This document shows positions 9,149 through 20,576 of a DNA stretch of 64,000 bases, piece after piece. Numbering within the stretch: position 1 is the first letter of the stretch; the number at the start of each line of letters is the position of its first letter. The stretch comes from Planctomycetaceae bacterium (GTDB lineage: Bacteria > Planctomycetota > Planctomycetia > Planctomycetales > Planctomycetaceae): contig JAQWSQ010000019.1 in assembly GCA_029243145.1 (NCBI GenBank), positions 1 to 64,000 of the forward strand, given 5' to 3'. Position numbers and translations under genes: made by a program. The notes below the pieces were generated by a model. That model worked only from the letters and a program-made list of their open reading frames with translations, was not told the origin of the DNA and made no database searches.

Positions 9149-10855
9149 TCAACCTTTTTTGTCTTGCTGCTTTTGTGTTCTGGCCCACGAATCTCTCAAA
9201 GAGACGGTCCGATTGAAGACCGGTGTCTCGCTGGTGGAGTCTTGCGGATCGACACAAAAATAACCAAGTCGTTCGAATTGATAATTGTCACCCGCTTTCG
9301 CTTCCGCCAACGATGGTTCCAGTTTGGCGTTTGTGATGACCGTTAATGAATCCGGATTGAGATTATCTTTCCAATCGCCCCCCTCCGGCACTTTGCTGGG
9401 GTCTTCTTCTGAGAAGAGATGATCGTAAACACGCACTTCGGCTTCGAGTGCATGAGTGGCCGAAACCCAATGTAATGTCCCTTTGACTTTCCGACCATCA
9501 GGTGCATTGCCGCCACGAGTTGCCGGGTCATACGTGCAATGCAATTCGGTCACATTTCCTGCGTCGTCTTTCACGAAGTCGTTACAAGTGATAAAGTAGG
9601 CGTATCTCAGACGTACTTCACGACCCGGACCCAATCGGAAGAATTTCTTCGGCGGGTCTTCCATAAAGTCGTCCCGCTCGATGTAAAGTTCCTTTGCAAA
9701 CGGCACTTGCCGAACTCCGTCCTCGGGATTCTCCGGGTTATTGACGGCTTCCAAAAAGTTCTCGGGAGCATCATCAGGGTAGTTGGTGATGACCACTTTC
9801 AACGGATCGAGCACTCCCATACGCCGTTCGGCTGTTTTATTCAATTCGTCTCGCAGACTGTTTTCCAGACGAGCCAAATCGGTGACGCCATTAAATTTTG
9901 TGACACCCGTGTCGTTGCAGAAACGACGAATCGATGCTGCTGTGAAGCCGCGTCGGCGGTATCCACTGATGGTCGGCATGCGGGGATCGTCCCAACCATT
10001 GACATGACCTTCTTGCACCAATTCCAACAATTTGCGTTTGCTGGTGACGGTATAGGTCAAATTCAATCTGGCGAATTCGATTTGTTGTGGAGCGAAGAGC
10101 CCCAGCTTCTCAATGTACCAATCATACAACGGGCGATGGTTCTCAAATTCCAACGTGCAGATCGAATGCGTGATCCCTTCCAGTGAATCGGACTGGCCAT
10201 GGGCGAAATCGTACATCGGATAAATCGACCATTCATCGCCGGTCCGATGATGTGACGCATTAAAAATTCGATACATCACCGGGTCGCGCAGATTCATATT
10301 GGCCGAAGCCAAATCGATCTTCGCTCGTAATACGTGTTCGCCATCCTTAAACTCACCGTTCTTCATTCGTTCAAACAAATCCAGATTTTCTTCCACGGTT
10401 CGTTCACGATGAGGGCTTGGGGTTCCCGGTTTGGTGACCGTCCCGCGCAACTCGCGAATTTCCTCAAGCGTACAGGAATCAACGTAAGCGTCGCCTTGCC
10501 GAATCAATTGCACCGCCCAGTCATATAACTGACCGTAGTAATCCGATGTATAAAACAGTCGATCTTCCCAGTCAAATCCCAGCCAGCGAACATCTTCCAT
10601 GATCGAATTAACGTACTCGGTCTCTTCTTTTGTAGGGTTCGTATCATCGAAGCGCAAATTGCATTTACCGCCGTATTGCTCGGCCAATCCAAAATTCAGG
10701 CAGATTGATTTGGCGTGCCCGATGTGCAGATAGCCGTTCGGTTCGGGAGGAAATCGCGTGTGTACACGCGCGTCATGCTTGCCGGCCGCACGATCATTAT
10801 TGAAGATTTCTTCGATGAAATTGACGGAAGGTTTTTTGTCCGCGGTTTCGTCCAT
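9149..10855 (-). CDS. glnS: Glutaminyl-tRNA synthetase
   Basis: GlnS charges tRNA-Gln with glutamine in the cytoplasm. It is a class I synthetase: [17 protein letters not shown] contains the HIGH signature and [11 protein letters not shown] replaces [16 protein letters not shown] and the C-terminal anticodon-binding beta-barrels ([25 protein letters not shown]) are also present. From ATG 10855 ([18 protein letters not shown]) the protein has 568 residues, close to the usual 550. An in-frame ATG at 10885 would add ten residues ([10 protein letters not shown]) that do not resemble the family. Presence of GlnRS suggests direct charging rather than reliance on the GatCAB transamidation route for glutamine. 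The rdgB gene follows after 6 bases. Confidence 0.96.
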   Translation of the reverse strand: MDETADKKPSVNFIEEIFNNDRAAGKHDARVHTRFPPEPNGYLHIGHAKSICLNFGLAEQYGGKCNLRFDDTNPTKEETEYVNSIMEDVRWLGFDWEDRLFYTSDYYGQLYDWAVQLIRQGDAYVDSCTLEEIRELRGTVTKPGTPSPHRERTVEENLDLFERMKNGEFKDGEHVLRAKIDLASANMNLRDPVMYRIFNASHHRTGDEWSIYPMYDFAHGQSDSLEGITHSICTLEFENHRPLYDWYIEKLGLFAPQQIEFARLNLTYTVTSKRKLLELVQEGHVNGWDDPRMPTISGYRRRGFTAASIRRFCNDTGVTKFNGVTDLARLENSLRDELNKTAERRMGVLDPLKVVITNYPDDAPENFLEAVNNPENPEDGVRQVPFAKELYIERDDFMEDPPKKFFRLGPGREVRLRYAYFITCNDFVKDDAGNVTELHCTYDPATRGGNAPDGRKVKGTLHWVSATHALEAEVRVYDHLFSEEDPSKVPEGGDWKDNLNPDSLTVITNAKLEPSLAEAKAGDNYQFERLGYFCVDPQDSTSETPVFNRTVSLRDSWARTQKQQDKKG

Positions 10856-11011
10856 GATGTGATCTGTCTGAAGGAACGGTGCCATTGATGAGTAAGAGAA
10901 CGATGTCTATGACCAGACACTATGCTCCTGGAAGACGTTCATCCTCCCGAAATTGTGGGAATACGTCAACGGTGCGTAAAAGACTCGGATGATGGCGGAC
11001 GATCAAGCTGC

Positions 11012-12520
11012 TTAAGCAATCCAATCTTTGATCACTTTGCCGCCCACATCGGTCAAGCGATAATCGCGGCCTTGGAACCGGTGAGTCAGTTTGAGGTGAT
11101 CCATGCCGAATCGATTCAGCATGGTGGCATGCAGGTCATTAATGTGAACCGGATTCTCGGTCACATTCCAACCAATTTCATCGGTGGCTCCGTAAACCTG
11201 TCCTCCTTTGAGCCCTCCACCCGCCATCGCCATGCTAAACGAATAAGGGTGATGATCGCGACCTGTGCCGACTTCCTTCTTTCCGCTGCGATTTTCACCC
11301 AACGGCGTGCGTCCGAACTCAGTTCCCCAGACCACCATAGTGGAGTCGAGTAATCCACGTTCTTTCAAATCCTTGATGAGAGCCGCAATGGGCTGATCGA
11401 CACACCCGGCATTGTAAGGCAGTTCGTTGGGAATATTACTGTGATGGTCCCATGACGCATAGATAATATTGATGAACCGAACTCCCCGTTCGACCATCCG
11501 TCGTGCTAACAGGCAATTGCGAGCAAAACTCTCATAGGTGTTTCCCTTCTTACCCCGCCCGCTGAAGTTTTCTGATTCTTTGCGATTGAGACCATACGCT
11601 TCGACCGTGTCTTTGGATTCACTCGAAAGATCTATCAACTCGGGAGCCGCCGTCTGCATGCGATATGCGAGTTCGTAAGAAGCGATGCGCGCGGCGATTT
11701 CTGGATCACGGACTTCGCTGAACCGCTGCTGGTTGACATTGCGGAGAACATCGAGACCTTCTCGTTGCAATTGCGGTGGGATGCCGCTGGGGTTAGAGAG
11801 ATTCAGCACTGGTTCCCCCTGATTCCGAAACAGGACGCCGGCATAAGTCGAGGGTAGAAACCCCGATTGCCATAATGTCGCGCCCCCCGAAGAACCACGA
11901 CCGCTGTTGAGAACCACATAACCGGGCAGATTCTGTGATTCGCTTCCCAAGCCGTAGGTTAACCACGACCCCATCGTCGGCAGGCCGAATGTTCCCCGTC
12001 CGCACTGCATCATCAATTGGCCAGGGTGATGATTGAATTGCTCGGAATGCAACGAGCGAACGAGCAGCAGATCATCGGCAACACTGCCCATATGTGGCAG
12101 GAGTTCCGAAAGCTCCATGCCGCATTCGCCATGCTTCTGAAACTCGAACGGCGATCCTTGCAGTAGGGCTTTATCTTTTTTGATGAACGCAAACCGCACT
12201 TTTTCGAGCATCGATTCGGGCAGAGGTTGGCCGTGACGTTCTTTCAAGACAGGCTTAGGATCGAACAAATCGATGTGCGAGGGAGCACCCGCCATGAAAA
12301 TAAAGATGCACGCCTTCGCCTCTGGATCGAAATGGGCATCGCGAGGAGCGAGCGGATTGACAACATCTCCGACCTCTTCAGCTCCGGCAGGATTCATCAA
12401 ACCGTCTTGAGTTAGCATCGCACCAAGAGCCGCCATCCCGAGACCGCTGGCCGTGGTATTGAGGAACTCACGACGGGTATGCGTCGCGTATTGATCGATC
12501 AGGTGTTGTTGTTGGTTCAT
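11012..12520 (-). CDS. DUF1501 domain-containing protein (partner of the upstream PSCyt gene)
   Basis: This 502-residue DUF1501 protein has a twin-arginine-like leader (R16-R17 in THTRREFLNTTASGLGMAAL). Family motifs are FIFMAGAPSHIDLFDPKP, the LMMQCGRGTFGLPTMGSW region, FINIIYASWDHH and VVWGTEFGRTP. It begins 5 bases after the stop codon of the 1013-residue DUF1549/DUF1553 gene on the same strand, so the two form an operon. This pairing is a recurrent planctomycete arrangement and suggests a functional couple, probably outside the cytoplasm. The biochemical role is unknown. The intervening region up to glnS holds no further gene. Confidence 0.93.
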   Translation of the reverse strand: MNQQQHLIDQYATHTRREFLNTTASGLGMAALGAMLTQDGLMNPAGAEEVGDVVNPLAPRDAHFDPEAKACIFIFMAGAPSHIDLFDPKPVLKERHGQPLPESMLEKVRFAFIKKDKALLQGSPFEFQKHGECGMELSELLPHMGSVADDLLLVRSLHSEQFNHHPGQLMMQCGRGTFGLPTMGSWLTYGLGSESQNLPGYVVLNSGRGSSGGATLWQSGFLPSTYAGVLFRNQGEPVLNLSNPSGIPPQLQREGLDVLRNVNQQRFSEVRDPEIAARIASYELAYRMQTAAPELIDLSSESKDTVEAYGLNRKESENFSGRGKKGNTYESFARNCLLARRMVERGVRFINIIYASWDHHSNIPNELPYNAGCVDQPIAALIKDLKERGLLDSTMVVWGTEFGRTPLGENRSGKKEVGTGRDHHPYSFSMAMAGGGLKGGQVYGATDEIGWNVTENPVHINDLHATMLNRFGMDHLKLTHRFQGRDYRLTDVGGKVIKDWIA

Positions 12521-12525
12521 AATAA

Positions 12526-15500
12526 TTAATCTCTCACGATGAATTCATCGAGGTTCATGATCATTCGCATGGTGGTGATCCAAGCGGCGTTCTCAGCGGA
12601 ATCCGTTCCCTCAACAGCATGCCGACTTGTCAATAACTTCGCATCTTCGACGTTTGCCAGGTAATACTCACGAGCCGAGTTGAGTAGCTGTTCGAAAGAC
12701 TGAATTTCTTCAGCAGTCGGAACACGAGCAATGCAGAGGCGTAAGGCGTGGGTCAGTTTGTTGGAGTCTGACGATCCGCCTTCAATGAGGACGCGATTTG
12801 CTAAAGCCTGAGCAGCCTCCGTGAAGGTGTCGTTATTTAAGGTGACGAGTGCCTGCAAAGGTGTGTTGCTAGATTCGCGGTCGAGTCGTGTGGTATTAGA
12901 ATCGGGACAATCAAAACTAATAAGGTTGGGGTGTGGAGATGTCCGCTTGAAGAATGTGTACATACCGCGACGATACTTATCCTCGCCCTTGCTGGTCTTC
13001 CAACTAAAGTTGTTTGCATAACTCAACTCGGCCACGCCGGGCGGCAAGGGGGGAAAGACACTTGGCCCGCCGACCTTTTCAGAGAGTAGCCCACTCGCAG
13101 CCAGATGCAAATCACGAACAATCTCGGCTTCGGCCCTCAAGCGATTTTGACGAGCGAATAGTTGGTTTGTCGGATCGAGTTCCTGTAAATCCAGGCGATG
13201 GTGGGACGATTGTCGATAGGTGGCACTGTTGACGATGAGACGGATGAGAGACTTTCTGCTCCAATCCATCTCGCGAGGGTAAGTCCAGGCGAGCCAATCG
13301 AGTAACTGGGGATGGGTGGGTTGGTCGCCACGGACTCCAAAATCATTGACGGTCGGCACAATGCCCCGTCCGAACAGATGCGCCCACAGTTGATTGGCGC
13401 TGACTCGAGGCGTGAGGGGATGTTGAGGATCGACGAGCCAATTGGCCAAGTCGAGCCGATCAGCCGGCTGTCCTTCTTGTCGAGAAATCAGCGGATGATG
13501 TTCTTCAATGACGGCAATCGCATCTGATCGCACTTCTTCCGCAGGTTGGAGGAAGTCGCCCCGATGCAAAATGTTGGTTTGTCGCTTGGCGGCCGCCATC
13601 ACACGAACCGTTAAAACGGGTTCCACGGGTGTTTGCTTTTTGAGTTCTGCTAACCGCGTTGCGAATTTCTTTCCTGAGTCATCCAAAGATGCGACATATT
13701 CACGAATGATCTTCAGCATGGCTGCGGAACGTTTATCAACGGGAACTTTGACCGCTTTGGCAACTTCAGGAGGCAACGCTTTGAAGGGATCAAAACCAGT
13801 CATTGTCGAAAGGCGAAAATGACCAATCGTGTGTTTTCCGCCATACTGCTGTTTTAGAACAAGCTTGAGATACGTCTTCCCTTTTAAGGGAACCGGAGCT
13901 TTTGTGAAAAAGGTGATTGTATGATCTTTGCCCATTTGAGGAGAGATCGCCCAGCCTGTTGCAGCTTTATCGGACAAAGCGTTTTCCGGGGGAAAATTGC
14001 CTTGTGAAAAGTCGGCTTCCGCAGAAGCAAGTTCGAGTGTGATGGGATCATCGAACTTCTCATCATGACTGGCAATCACCTGAAACTCACTCAATACGAA
14101 GTTACCGTGAGCCGTCCGGCCCGGTCCTTTGCCGCCGAGTGAATCGTGTGTCAGAGTTTCTAGCTTGAAACCAGTGAGCGGTGAAGAATTCGTCTCGGCA
14201 ATTATTGTGTAGTCATCTTTGTCGGGTGATTCTCCCGCCACCAGAATTGAGCCATCCTCCTGAATGCTCAGTGTCGCTTTGCTGGTCGCAGAAATACTCA
14301 GAAGACTGAGAGTTTGGAATTCGACTGGTTGGGAGTTGGCCTCCTGCAAGGCCGAAATCTCTGCCAGCCACTTCTCAACTTGCGGTTGTAGCTCGGCAAC
14401 ACGCTTGTTGTACTCTTCTGTCGCGACGGCAACTTTCTGATCGTGGTCGACTTTCTCGCGCTGATAGCGTTCCATTGCGGCTTCGCTTTTCGCGATTTTT
14501 GTATTGGCTTCATTCGCATTGTTGAAGAAGGCAAACAGCTCGTAGTATTCCTCTTGCGTGATCTGGTCGTACTTGTGCGAATGACACCGGGCACATGTCA
14601 TAGTAAGGCCCATCCAGATGGCGGCAGTGGTCTCCGTTCGGTCGAAAGTTGCTTCCACTCGGAATTCTTCCTGGTCGGTTCCTCCTTCGGTGTTCGTAAG
14701 GGTCTGGCGATGGAAGGCGGTCGCCAGTTTTTGTTCGACAGTGGCGTCAGGAAGCAAATCGCCCGCCAATTGTTCAACGGTAAATTGATCATAAGGCAGG
14801 TCACTATTAATCGCTTGAATGACCCAGTCGCGATATCGCCAGGCATTCGGTCGCGGACGGTCTTTTTCATAACCGTCGGAATCGGCATAGCGGGCCTTAT
14901 CGAGCCAATGACGTCCCCAGCGTTCACCAAAATGAGGAGACTCCAACAGACGATCCACGAGTGACTCGTACGCCTGTGGTGATTTGTCATTCAAAAATTC
15001 ATCCACCTCGGCAGGTGTTGGCGGTAAACCGGTCAAATCGTGATAGAGCCTCTTGATGAGTGTTACTCGCTCCGCAGTGGGAGAGGGCTTGATCTTGGCT
15101 GCTTCCAGTTTCGCTAGCACAAAATGATCGATCGGATTTCGAACCCACTCTGATTGTTTGACCTTTGGGAGTTTGGGTTTCTGGATTGGTCGATACGACC
15201 AATGGCTTTCGTATTCCGAGCCCTGCTTAATCCATCGACGGAATAGGTCGGCTTCTGCGTCGCTCAACGCCTCACCTTCCGGCGGCATGCGCGTGAATTC
15301 ATCATCCGACATGATGCGTTTCAGCAGCTCACTCTGTTCAGGATGACCGGGAACAATGGCTCGCTCACCCGATTCAAGTTTCAGCGAGGCATGAGCTTGT
15401 GAGTCGAGTCGTAATCCCGATTCCTGTTTGTCAGTACCGTGACAAAGCAGGCAATGCTTGGCCAACAACGGTTGGATCTCTCGCGAGAAAATGACTTCGT

Positions 15501-15567
15501 CTTCGGCAAACGATATCGCGGGAGAGCAGAGAACGAAGGCAGCGAGAAACAGGATGGTGCGATTCAT
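12526..15567 (-). CDS. Planctomycete cytochrome c / DUF1549 / DUF1553 (PSCyt1-PSCyt2-PSD1) protein
   Basis: The 1013-residue exported protein has a signal peptide at 1-21 (ends AISFA). A PSCyt1 cytochrome-like module carries C39-LLC-H43, a haem c attachment motif, in FSREIQPLLAKHCLLCHGTD. A DUF1549 domain follows at roughly residues 130-345; it contains LYHDLTGLPPTPAEVDEF and a second CxxCH motif in MTCARCHSHKYDQ. A coiled segment lies near 355-410 and a carbohydrate/discoidin-like beta domain near 450-590. The C-terminal DUF1553 domain covers about 690-1000 (DLANWLVDPQHPLTPRVSAN, SSNTPLQALVTLNND). It is the first gene of an operon with the DUF1501 gene 5 bases downstream. Members are thought to be periplasmic or paryphoplasmic haem proteins; no reaction is established. 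Confidence 0.93.
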   Translation of the reverse strand: MNRTILFLAAFVLCSPAISFAEDEVIFSREIQPLLAKHCLLCHGTDKQESGLRLDSQAHASLKLESGERAIVPGHPEQSELLKRIMSDDEFTRMPPEGEALSDAEADLFRRWIKQGSEYESHWSYRPIQKPKLPKVKQSEWVRNPIDHFVLAKLEAAKIKPSPTAERVTLIKRLYHDLTGLPPTPAEVDEFLNDKSPQAYESLVDRLLESPHFGERWGRHWLDKARYADSDGYEKDRPRPNAWRYRDWVIQAINSDLPYDQFTVEQLAGDLLPDATVEQKLATAFHRQTLTNTEGGTDQEEFRVEATFDRTETTAAIWMGLTMTCARCHSHKYDQITQEEYYELFAFFNNANEANTKIAKSEAAMERYQREKVDHDQKVAVATEEYNKRVAELQPQVEKWLAEISALQEANSQPVEFQTLSLLSISATSKATLSIQEDGSILVAGESPDKDDYTIIAETNSSPLTGFKLETLTHDSLGGKGPGRTAHGNFVLSEFQVIASHDEKFDDPITLELASAEADFSQGNFPPENALSDKAATGWAISPQMGKDHTITFFTKAPVPLKGKTYLKLVLKQQYGGKHTIGHFRLSTMTGFDPFKALPPEVAKAVKVPVDKRSAAMLKIIREYVASLDDSGKKFATRLAELKKQTPVEPVLTVRVMAAAKRQTNILHRGDFLQPAEEVRSDAIAVIEEHHPLISRQEGQPADRLDLANWLVDPQHPLTPRVSANQLWAHLFGRGIVPTVNDFGVRGDQPTHPQLLDWLAWTYPREMDWSRKSLIRLIVNSATYRQSSHHRLDLQELDPTNQLFARQNRLRAEAEIVRDLHLAASGLLSEKVGGPSVFPPLPPGVAELSYANNFSWKTSKGEDKYRRGMYTFFKRTSPHPNLISFDCPDSNTTRLDRESSNTPLQALVTLNNDTFTEAAQALANRVLIEGGSSDSNKLTHALRLCIARVPTAEEIQSFEQLLNSAREYYLANVEDAKLLTSRHAVEGTDSAENAAWITTMRMIMNLDEFIVRD

Positions 15568-15710
15568 GAGGAATGCAGCCTTTATGGAAAAATATAAAGT
15601 ATCTTGAGGTTCGTGATCGCCGCGCAGCCCCTCGACTATAGGGTGAGATTCTCAGCATAAACGATCCCGGATGTGAGGGAAACCATTTTTCAGAACCAAA
15701 CAAATTCCGA

Positions 15711-17309
15711 TTACTCTTCCGGGAGCTTTGCCGTCAATGATTCTTTCATCTTGGTGGCTTCAAGCACGGCACTCTCGGCTTCAGAATCATTCTGATAGAG
15801 CTTCCGGATGGCATCGCAAATGCTGATCGCCGTCAGCGGATCTCCCTCTTCCGCGGCCTGTTGAGCACGTGCCAGAGATCGTTCGAGAAAGATCGCCAGA
15901 CTTTCACCACCCACGTTTGCCTTCTCGATCTGCTTCATGCGTACGTTAACTTTTGCTTTCAGTCCTGCATCGCTCTCGTCATCAGACAAAAGCACTTGCA
16001 GATTCGCAAGAATCTCCCAGGCTCTCCTATAGTTGCCGATTTCCTGATAGTAATCTGCCTGCTTGAGCAATCGTTCCGGTTCTTTGTCAACCAGCTCGGT
16101 TTCACCGGCGGGAACGGAAGGAGCCGGCGTCTCACGCAGGAAGTACGCAGTCCCCAATACAACAATGATCAAAAGCATCACCAGCACGACGGTGTTGTCG
16201 AGGAGAGTGGAAATGGACCCTCTCTGGGTCGCTTCTTCAATCTGAGCCCGCATCATGTCGCGCATGAGTGTTGCGTTGGGATCATTGGAGTCGATCACTC
16301 CTGCCGCAACGGTGGCCCCTAGGTCTGTGTCGCCCGTGGCGTTTTGCGTGAGATCTTTGTTGCGCAGGTTGTGTTGATTCAACTTCTCCTGAATACGACG
16401 AGAGAGCACATAGGCATCCGGAAACCGTTTGTCGGGTTCCTTTTCCAAAAGCTGGCAGATGAGGTCATTCAACCAGAGAGGAATTTCGGGAACGTACATG
16501 TTCGGCCGGTCGAATTGACCGAACTTGTGTTTTTGAATCACTTCCAAGGTCGTCTTGCCACCAAACGGAGGGCGTCCGCAGATCATGGCGTACATCACCG
16601 CGCCCAATGAATACAGGTCACTCTTTTTGGAAGCGCGGGTGCCTTGCGCCTGTTCGGGAGACATATATTCGGCAGTCCCGATGATTCCCCCCGTCACGGT
16701 CAGTTTGCCGGCTGCAAAAACTTGTGCCACTCCGAAGTCAGTCAGCTTGATCAAATCATTTTTGTCGATCAGCAAATTGGACGGTTTGAGATCGCGATGC
16801 ACAATTCCCATGTCATGCGCGGCTTTCAGTGCCGAGCAGATCTGGATGGTATAGTTAACCGCTTTCTCCCAAGGAATTCGTTTCTCGCGTAAAATGACAC
16901 TGGTCAAAGTGTCGCCATCAACAAATTCCATCGAATAGAAGTAAGTCTCGTCCTGTGTCCCGCTGTCGATAAACTTGACGATGTGCGGATTATCGAGCGA
17001 CTTCATCGATTCGATTTCGCGATTGAATCGCGCGACAAAGCCTTCTTCACGGGCCAGGCTCGCGGGGAGAACTTTCACCGCTGCCTGATCGCCAGTTTCT
17101 TCATGCACTCCGAGATAGACAGATCCCATACCCCCGGCACCGATCTTCTTTTCGATCTTCCAAGGACCGATTTGTTCCGGCATCGGCATCCCGCTGGTCG
17201 CTGCGGATTGACCAGTCGGAGGAGTTTCTGAGTTCGGTGTCTCAGAATTCTTGGGAATCGTTGGTTGATTATCGAAATCGCTGTTCACGGCGGGAGTCCC
17301 AAGCTTCAA
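15711..17309 (-). CDS. Membrane-anchored Ser/Thr protein kinase (Hanks type)
   Basis: The 532-residue kinase has a complete set of catalytic motifs: glycine loop IGAGGMGSVYLG at 56-67, K79 in AAVKV, catalytic HRDLKPSN from 171, and DFG at 191-193. The activation segment ends in GTAEYMSPEQAQG. A single transmembrane helix lies near 373-391. The roughly 140 residues beyond it contain helical, TPR-like stretches (DYYQEIGNYRRAWEILANL) that would face the far side of the membrane and may sense or bind partners. The 50-residue Pro/Thr/Ser-rich N-terminus is low complexity. The gene is monocistronic in appearance. Targets cannot be inferred from the neighbours. Confidence 0.94.
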   Translation of the reverse strand: MKLGTPAVNSDFDNQPTIPKNSETPNSETPPTGQSAATSGMPMPEQIGPWKIEKKIGAGGMGSVYLGVHEETGDQAAVKVLPASLAREEGFVARFNREIESMKSLDNPHIVKFIDSGTQDETYFYSMEFVDGDTLTSVILREKRIPWEKAVNYTIQICSALKAAHDMGIVHRDLKPSNLLIDKNDLIKLTDFGVAQVFAAGKLTVTGGIIGTAEYMSPEQAQGTRASKKSDLYSLGAVMYAMICGRPPFGGKTTLEVIQKHKFGQFDRPNMYVPEIPLWLNDLICQLLEKEPDKRFPDAYVLSRRIQEKLNQHNLRNKDLTQNATGDTDLGATVAAGVIDSNDPNATLMRDMMRAQIEEATQRGSISTLLDNTVVLVMLLIIVVLGTAYFLRETPAPSVPAGETELVDKEPERLLKQADYYQEIGNYRRAWEILANLQVLLSDDESDAGLKAKVNVRMKQIEKANVGGESLAIFLERSLARAQQAAEEGDPLTAISICDAIRKLYQNDSEAESAVLEATKMKESLTAKLPEE

Positions 17310-17543
17310 TGAAGGCGAATTGTCGCAGTTTATCGTGTCATTTCACTCTACCATACAAGCCCTCGAAATACAGATCTTTACGAGACAAGAGGTGGACGAA
17401 AGAGTGATTCGAGAAATAATAGTTTGCAGAATGTTACCCACTGAGGATAAAATTAAAAAACCTCGTGTGTTGATGTGTTGGTTTCCTTCTGCAATCCCAC
17501 TCCTTCACACCAATTCACCCTACCTCGATTCTGGAGAACTTTG

Positions 17544-18104
17544 ATGAAATTCCTGCTCTGTTCCGCGTTGCTTGTTGGCTTTGCACTCAGCACTAATTCC
17601 CAAGCAGATGATAAAACTCCTCCCGTGCTCGATTTCAAAATGAAATCGCTCTCCGGCAAGGATGTGGATCTCGCGAAATACAAAGGGAAAGTGCTGTTGG
17701 TTGTGAACACAGCCAGCCAATGTGGCGCGACTCCTCAGTATGAACAATTGCAAGGTCTGTTTGAATCATATGGTCCGAAGGGCCTGGAAGTGATTGGCGT
17801 TCCCTGCAACCAATTTGGTTCCCAAGAACCGGGGTCGGCCAGCGACATCAAGGAGTTCTGTACCGATAATTACAACGTGACTTTTGATATGCTCGCAAAA
17901 GTTGATGTCAACGGTGAGAATGCGACACCCCTGTATCAATATCTGACCTCAAAAGAGACGAACCCGGAATCACCCGGACCAGTGAAGTGGAACTTCGAGA
18001 AATTCCTCATCGGAAAAGATGGCAAGATTATCGCACGATTTCGGACCGGAGTGAAACCCGACGACCCCAAAGTGGTCTCTGCGATTGAATCTGCTTTGAA
18101 ATAA
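17544..18104 (+). CDS. Exported glutathione peroxidase family protein (cysteine type)
   Basis: The 186-residue thiol peroxidase would reduce hydroperoxides, probably using thioredoxin-like donors as most bacterial Cys-type members do. The peroxidatic cysteine is C60 in VVNTASQCGATPQYEQL; Q95 and W149-N150 (VKWNFEKFLI) complete the tetrad. C88 in PCNQFGSQEPG is the other conserved cysteine. ATG 17544 gives a signal peptide (residues 1-21) and sits nine bases after CTGGAGAAC, a good ribosome binding site. A frame extension to 17475 adds 23 unlikely residues. A signal peptide on this family suggests a periplasmic role. An intrinsic terminator follows at 18165. Confidence 0.93.
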   Translation: MKFLLCSALLVGFALSTNSQADDKTPPVLDFKMKSLSGKDVDLAKYKGKVLLVVNTASQCGATPQYEQLQGLFESYGPKGLEVIGVPCNQFGSQEPGSASDIKEFCTDNYNVTFDMLAKVDVNGENATPLYQYLTSKETNPESPGPVKWNFEKFLIGKDGKIIARFRTGVKPDDPKVVSAIESALK

Positions 18105-18164
18105 TTTGAGGGCCATCAGACCGCTGAACGTGCGGATCCTGTTCATCCTGAAAACCTCTGATTT

Positions 18165-18200
18165 CTCCGCTGGAAGCGTAATTCCAGCGGAGTATTTTCC
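18165..18200 (+). terminator. Intrinsic terminator hairpin after the peroxidase gene
   Basis: A perfect 11-base inverted repeat, CTCCGCTGGAA (18165-18175) against TTCCAGCGGAG (18182-18192), has a 6-base loop and is followed by TATTTTCC. It stands 60 bases after the peroxidase stop codon. The T tract is imperfect. Confidence 0.6.
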
Positions 18201-18299
18201 AAAAAAAAACGGATTTTCGCGATATTTTCGTTGGTCGGGATCTGTTTTTTATGCTGTAAGCTGTTGTCTCAATAGCCTTTACGCACTACGGCGAGTGCG

Positions 18300-18327
18300 T
18301 TGAAAGTGCCTCAAAAAGCACTATACT
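18300..18327 (+). promoter_or_regulatory. Candidate sigma-70 promoter of the TPR/alpha-CTD gene
   Basis: TTGAAA (18300-18305), a 16-base spacer and TATACT (18322-18327) lie 57 bases before the ATG at 18384. The spacer region contains an inverted repeat, AGTGC (18305-18309) against GCACT (18318-18322), which could be an operator. Consensus match by eye only. Confidence 0.5.
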
Positions 18328-18383
18328 GAGGGATTCCTTCACAGCGGCCATTCTCCACGCGGAGTACAGGCTAAATTGTCACG

Positions 18384-19739
<1,356 letters not shown>

Positions 19740-19787
19740 TCGCCAACAGTGGCTGAATTTATTAGCGGCTGAGTTTAATTTGTGATA

Positions 19788-19828
19788 ACAATCCTAGTTC
19801 CTTCATCGGGAACGGGGATTGTTTTTTA
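19788..19828 (+). terminator. Strong intrinsic terminator
   Basis: ACAATCCTAGTTCC pairs with GGAACGGGGATTGT around a short loop with small mismatches and is followed by six T residues. It lies about 50 bases after the stop codon of the TPR/alpha-CTD gene and separates it from the TPM gene. Confidence 0.8.
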
Positions 19829-19861
19829 TATTGATAACATCTCGCGAACTGCCATGAATCA

Positions 19862-20548
19862 ATGAGTATGACTGCTTCTTTAATCAATGAAGATGATCGT
19901 AGAGTGATCAACGAAGCGGTTGCTAACGCTGAATCAAAAACCGCCGCGGAAATTATCCCCGTCGTCGCAGAAAGTTCGGGACGTTATGACCGGGCCGAAG
20001 ATATCTGCGGCTTGTGGTTGGGGCTCACCTGCATGGTCGGCGTGTGGATTCTTTTGCCTCCACCTGCACGAGAACCGGGAAGCTGGGGAGGACCATCACT
20101 ATTGTGGTACCCGGTTTCACTGGTTGTGTCTGTGATTGTCGGGTTTATGATCGGAGTCGTCATTAGTCATCACGTACCGGTCCTCCGACGATTGTTTACT
20201 CCCAAAAGTGAACGCGAACAAGAAGTTGCCAATCGTTCTCGACAGGTGTTTTTCGATCGTCGAGTCCACCACCACTCTGACGGGCAGGGAGAAGTATTAT
20301 TGTACGTTTCTCTGTTCGAACATCAGGCGGCCATCATGACCGACTCGTCAACTCTCGAAATTCTGACACAGGAAACAGTCAACAAACTCTACCACCAATT
20401 CACCAATCGCTTAAAACATGGATCATTGAAAGACGCGTTCGCAGAGACGATCAACGAGATCGGAACTCTGTTGGCTGAAAAACTTCCCGCGACAAAAAAT
20501 GATCGAAACGAACTTCCCGATGCGCTGGTCACTCTTGAGGGAATCTGA
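19862..20548 (+). CDS. TPM domain membrane protein
   Basis: This 228-residue protein resembles the TPM (TLP18.3/Psb32/MOLO-1) domain family. KTAAEIIPVVAESSGRYDRA is the first TPM half. Two membrane segments are inserted, near residues 49-66 (DICGLWLGLTCMVGVWILLP) and 80-105. FFDRRVHHHSDGQGEVLLYV and the helical C-terminal half (HGSLKDAFAETINEIGTLLA) complete the domain. Membrane-inserted TPM proteins occur in many bacteria; activity is uncertain, though some relatives are acid phosphatases or assembly factors. The start is ATG 19862, with a second in-frame ATG two codons later. It converges with the large cytochrome gene, whose 3' end is 28 bases away. Confidence 0.75.
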   Translation: MSMTASLINEDDRRVINEAVANAESKTAAEIIPVVAESSGRYDRAEDICGLWLGLTCMVGVWILLPPPAREPGSWGGPSLLWYPVSLVVSVIVGFMIGVVISHHVPVLRRLFTPKSEREQEVANRSRQVFFDRRVHHHSDGQGEVLLYVSLFEHQAAIMTDSSTLEILTQETVNKLYHQFTNRLKHGSLKDAFAETINEIGTLLAEKLPATKNDRNELPDALVTLEGI

Positions 20549-20576
20549 GTAGAGATAACTCAGACGAGCTTCCAAA

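Noticed and set aside
9539-10186. 215-codon open frame on the plus strand
   Set aside because: Opposite glnS, which has complete synthetase motifs.
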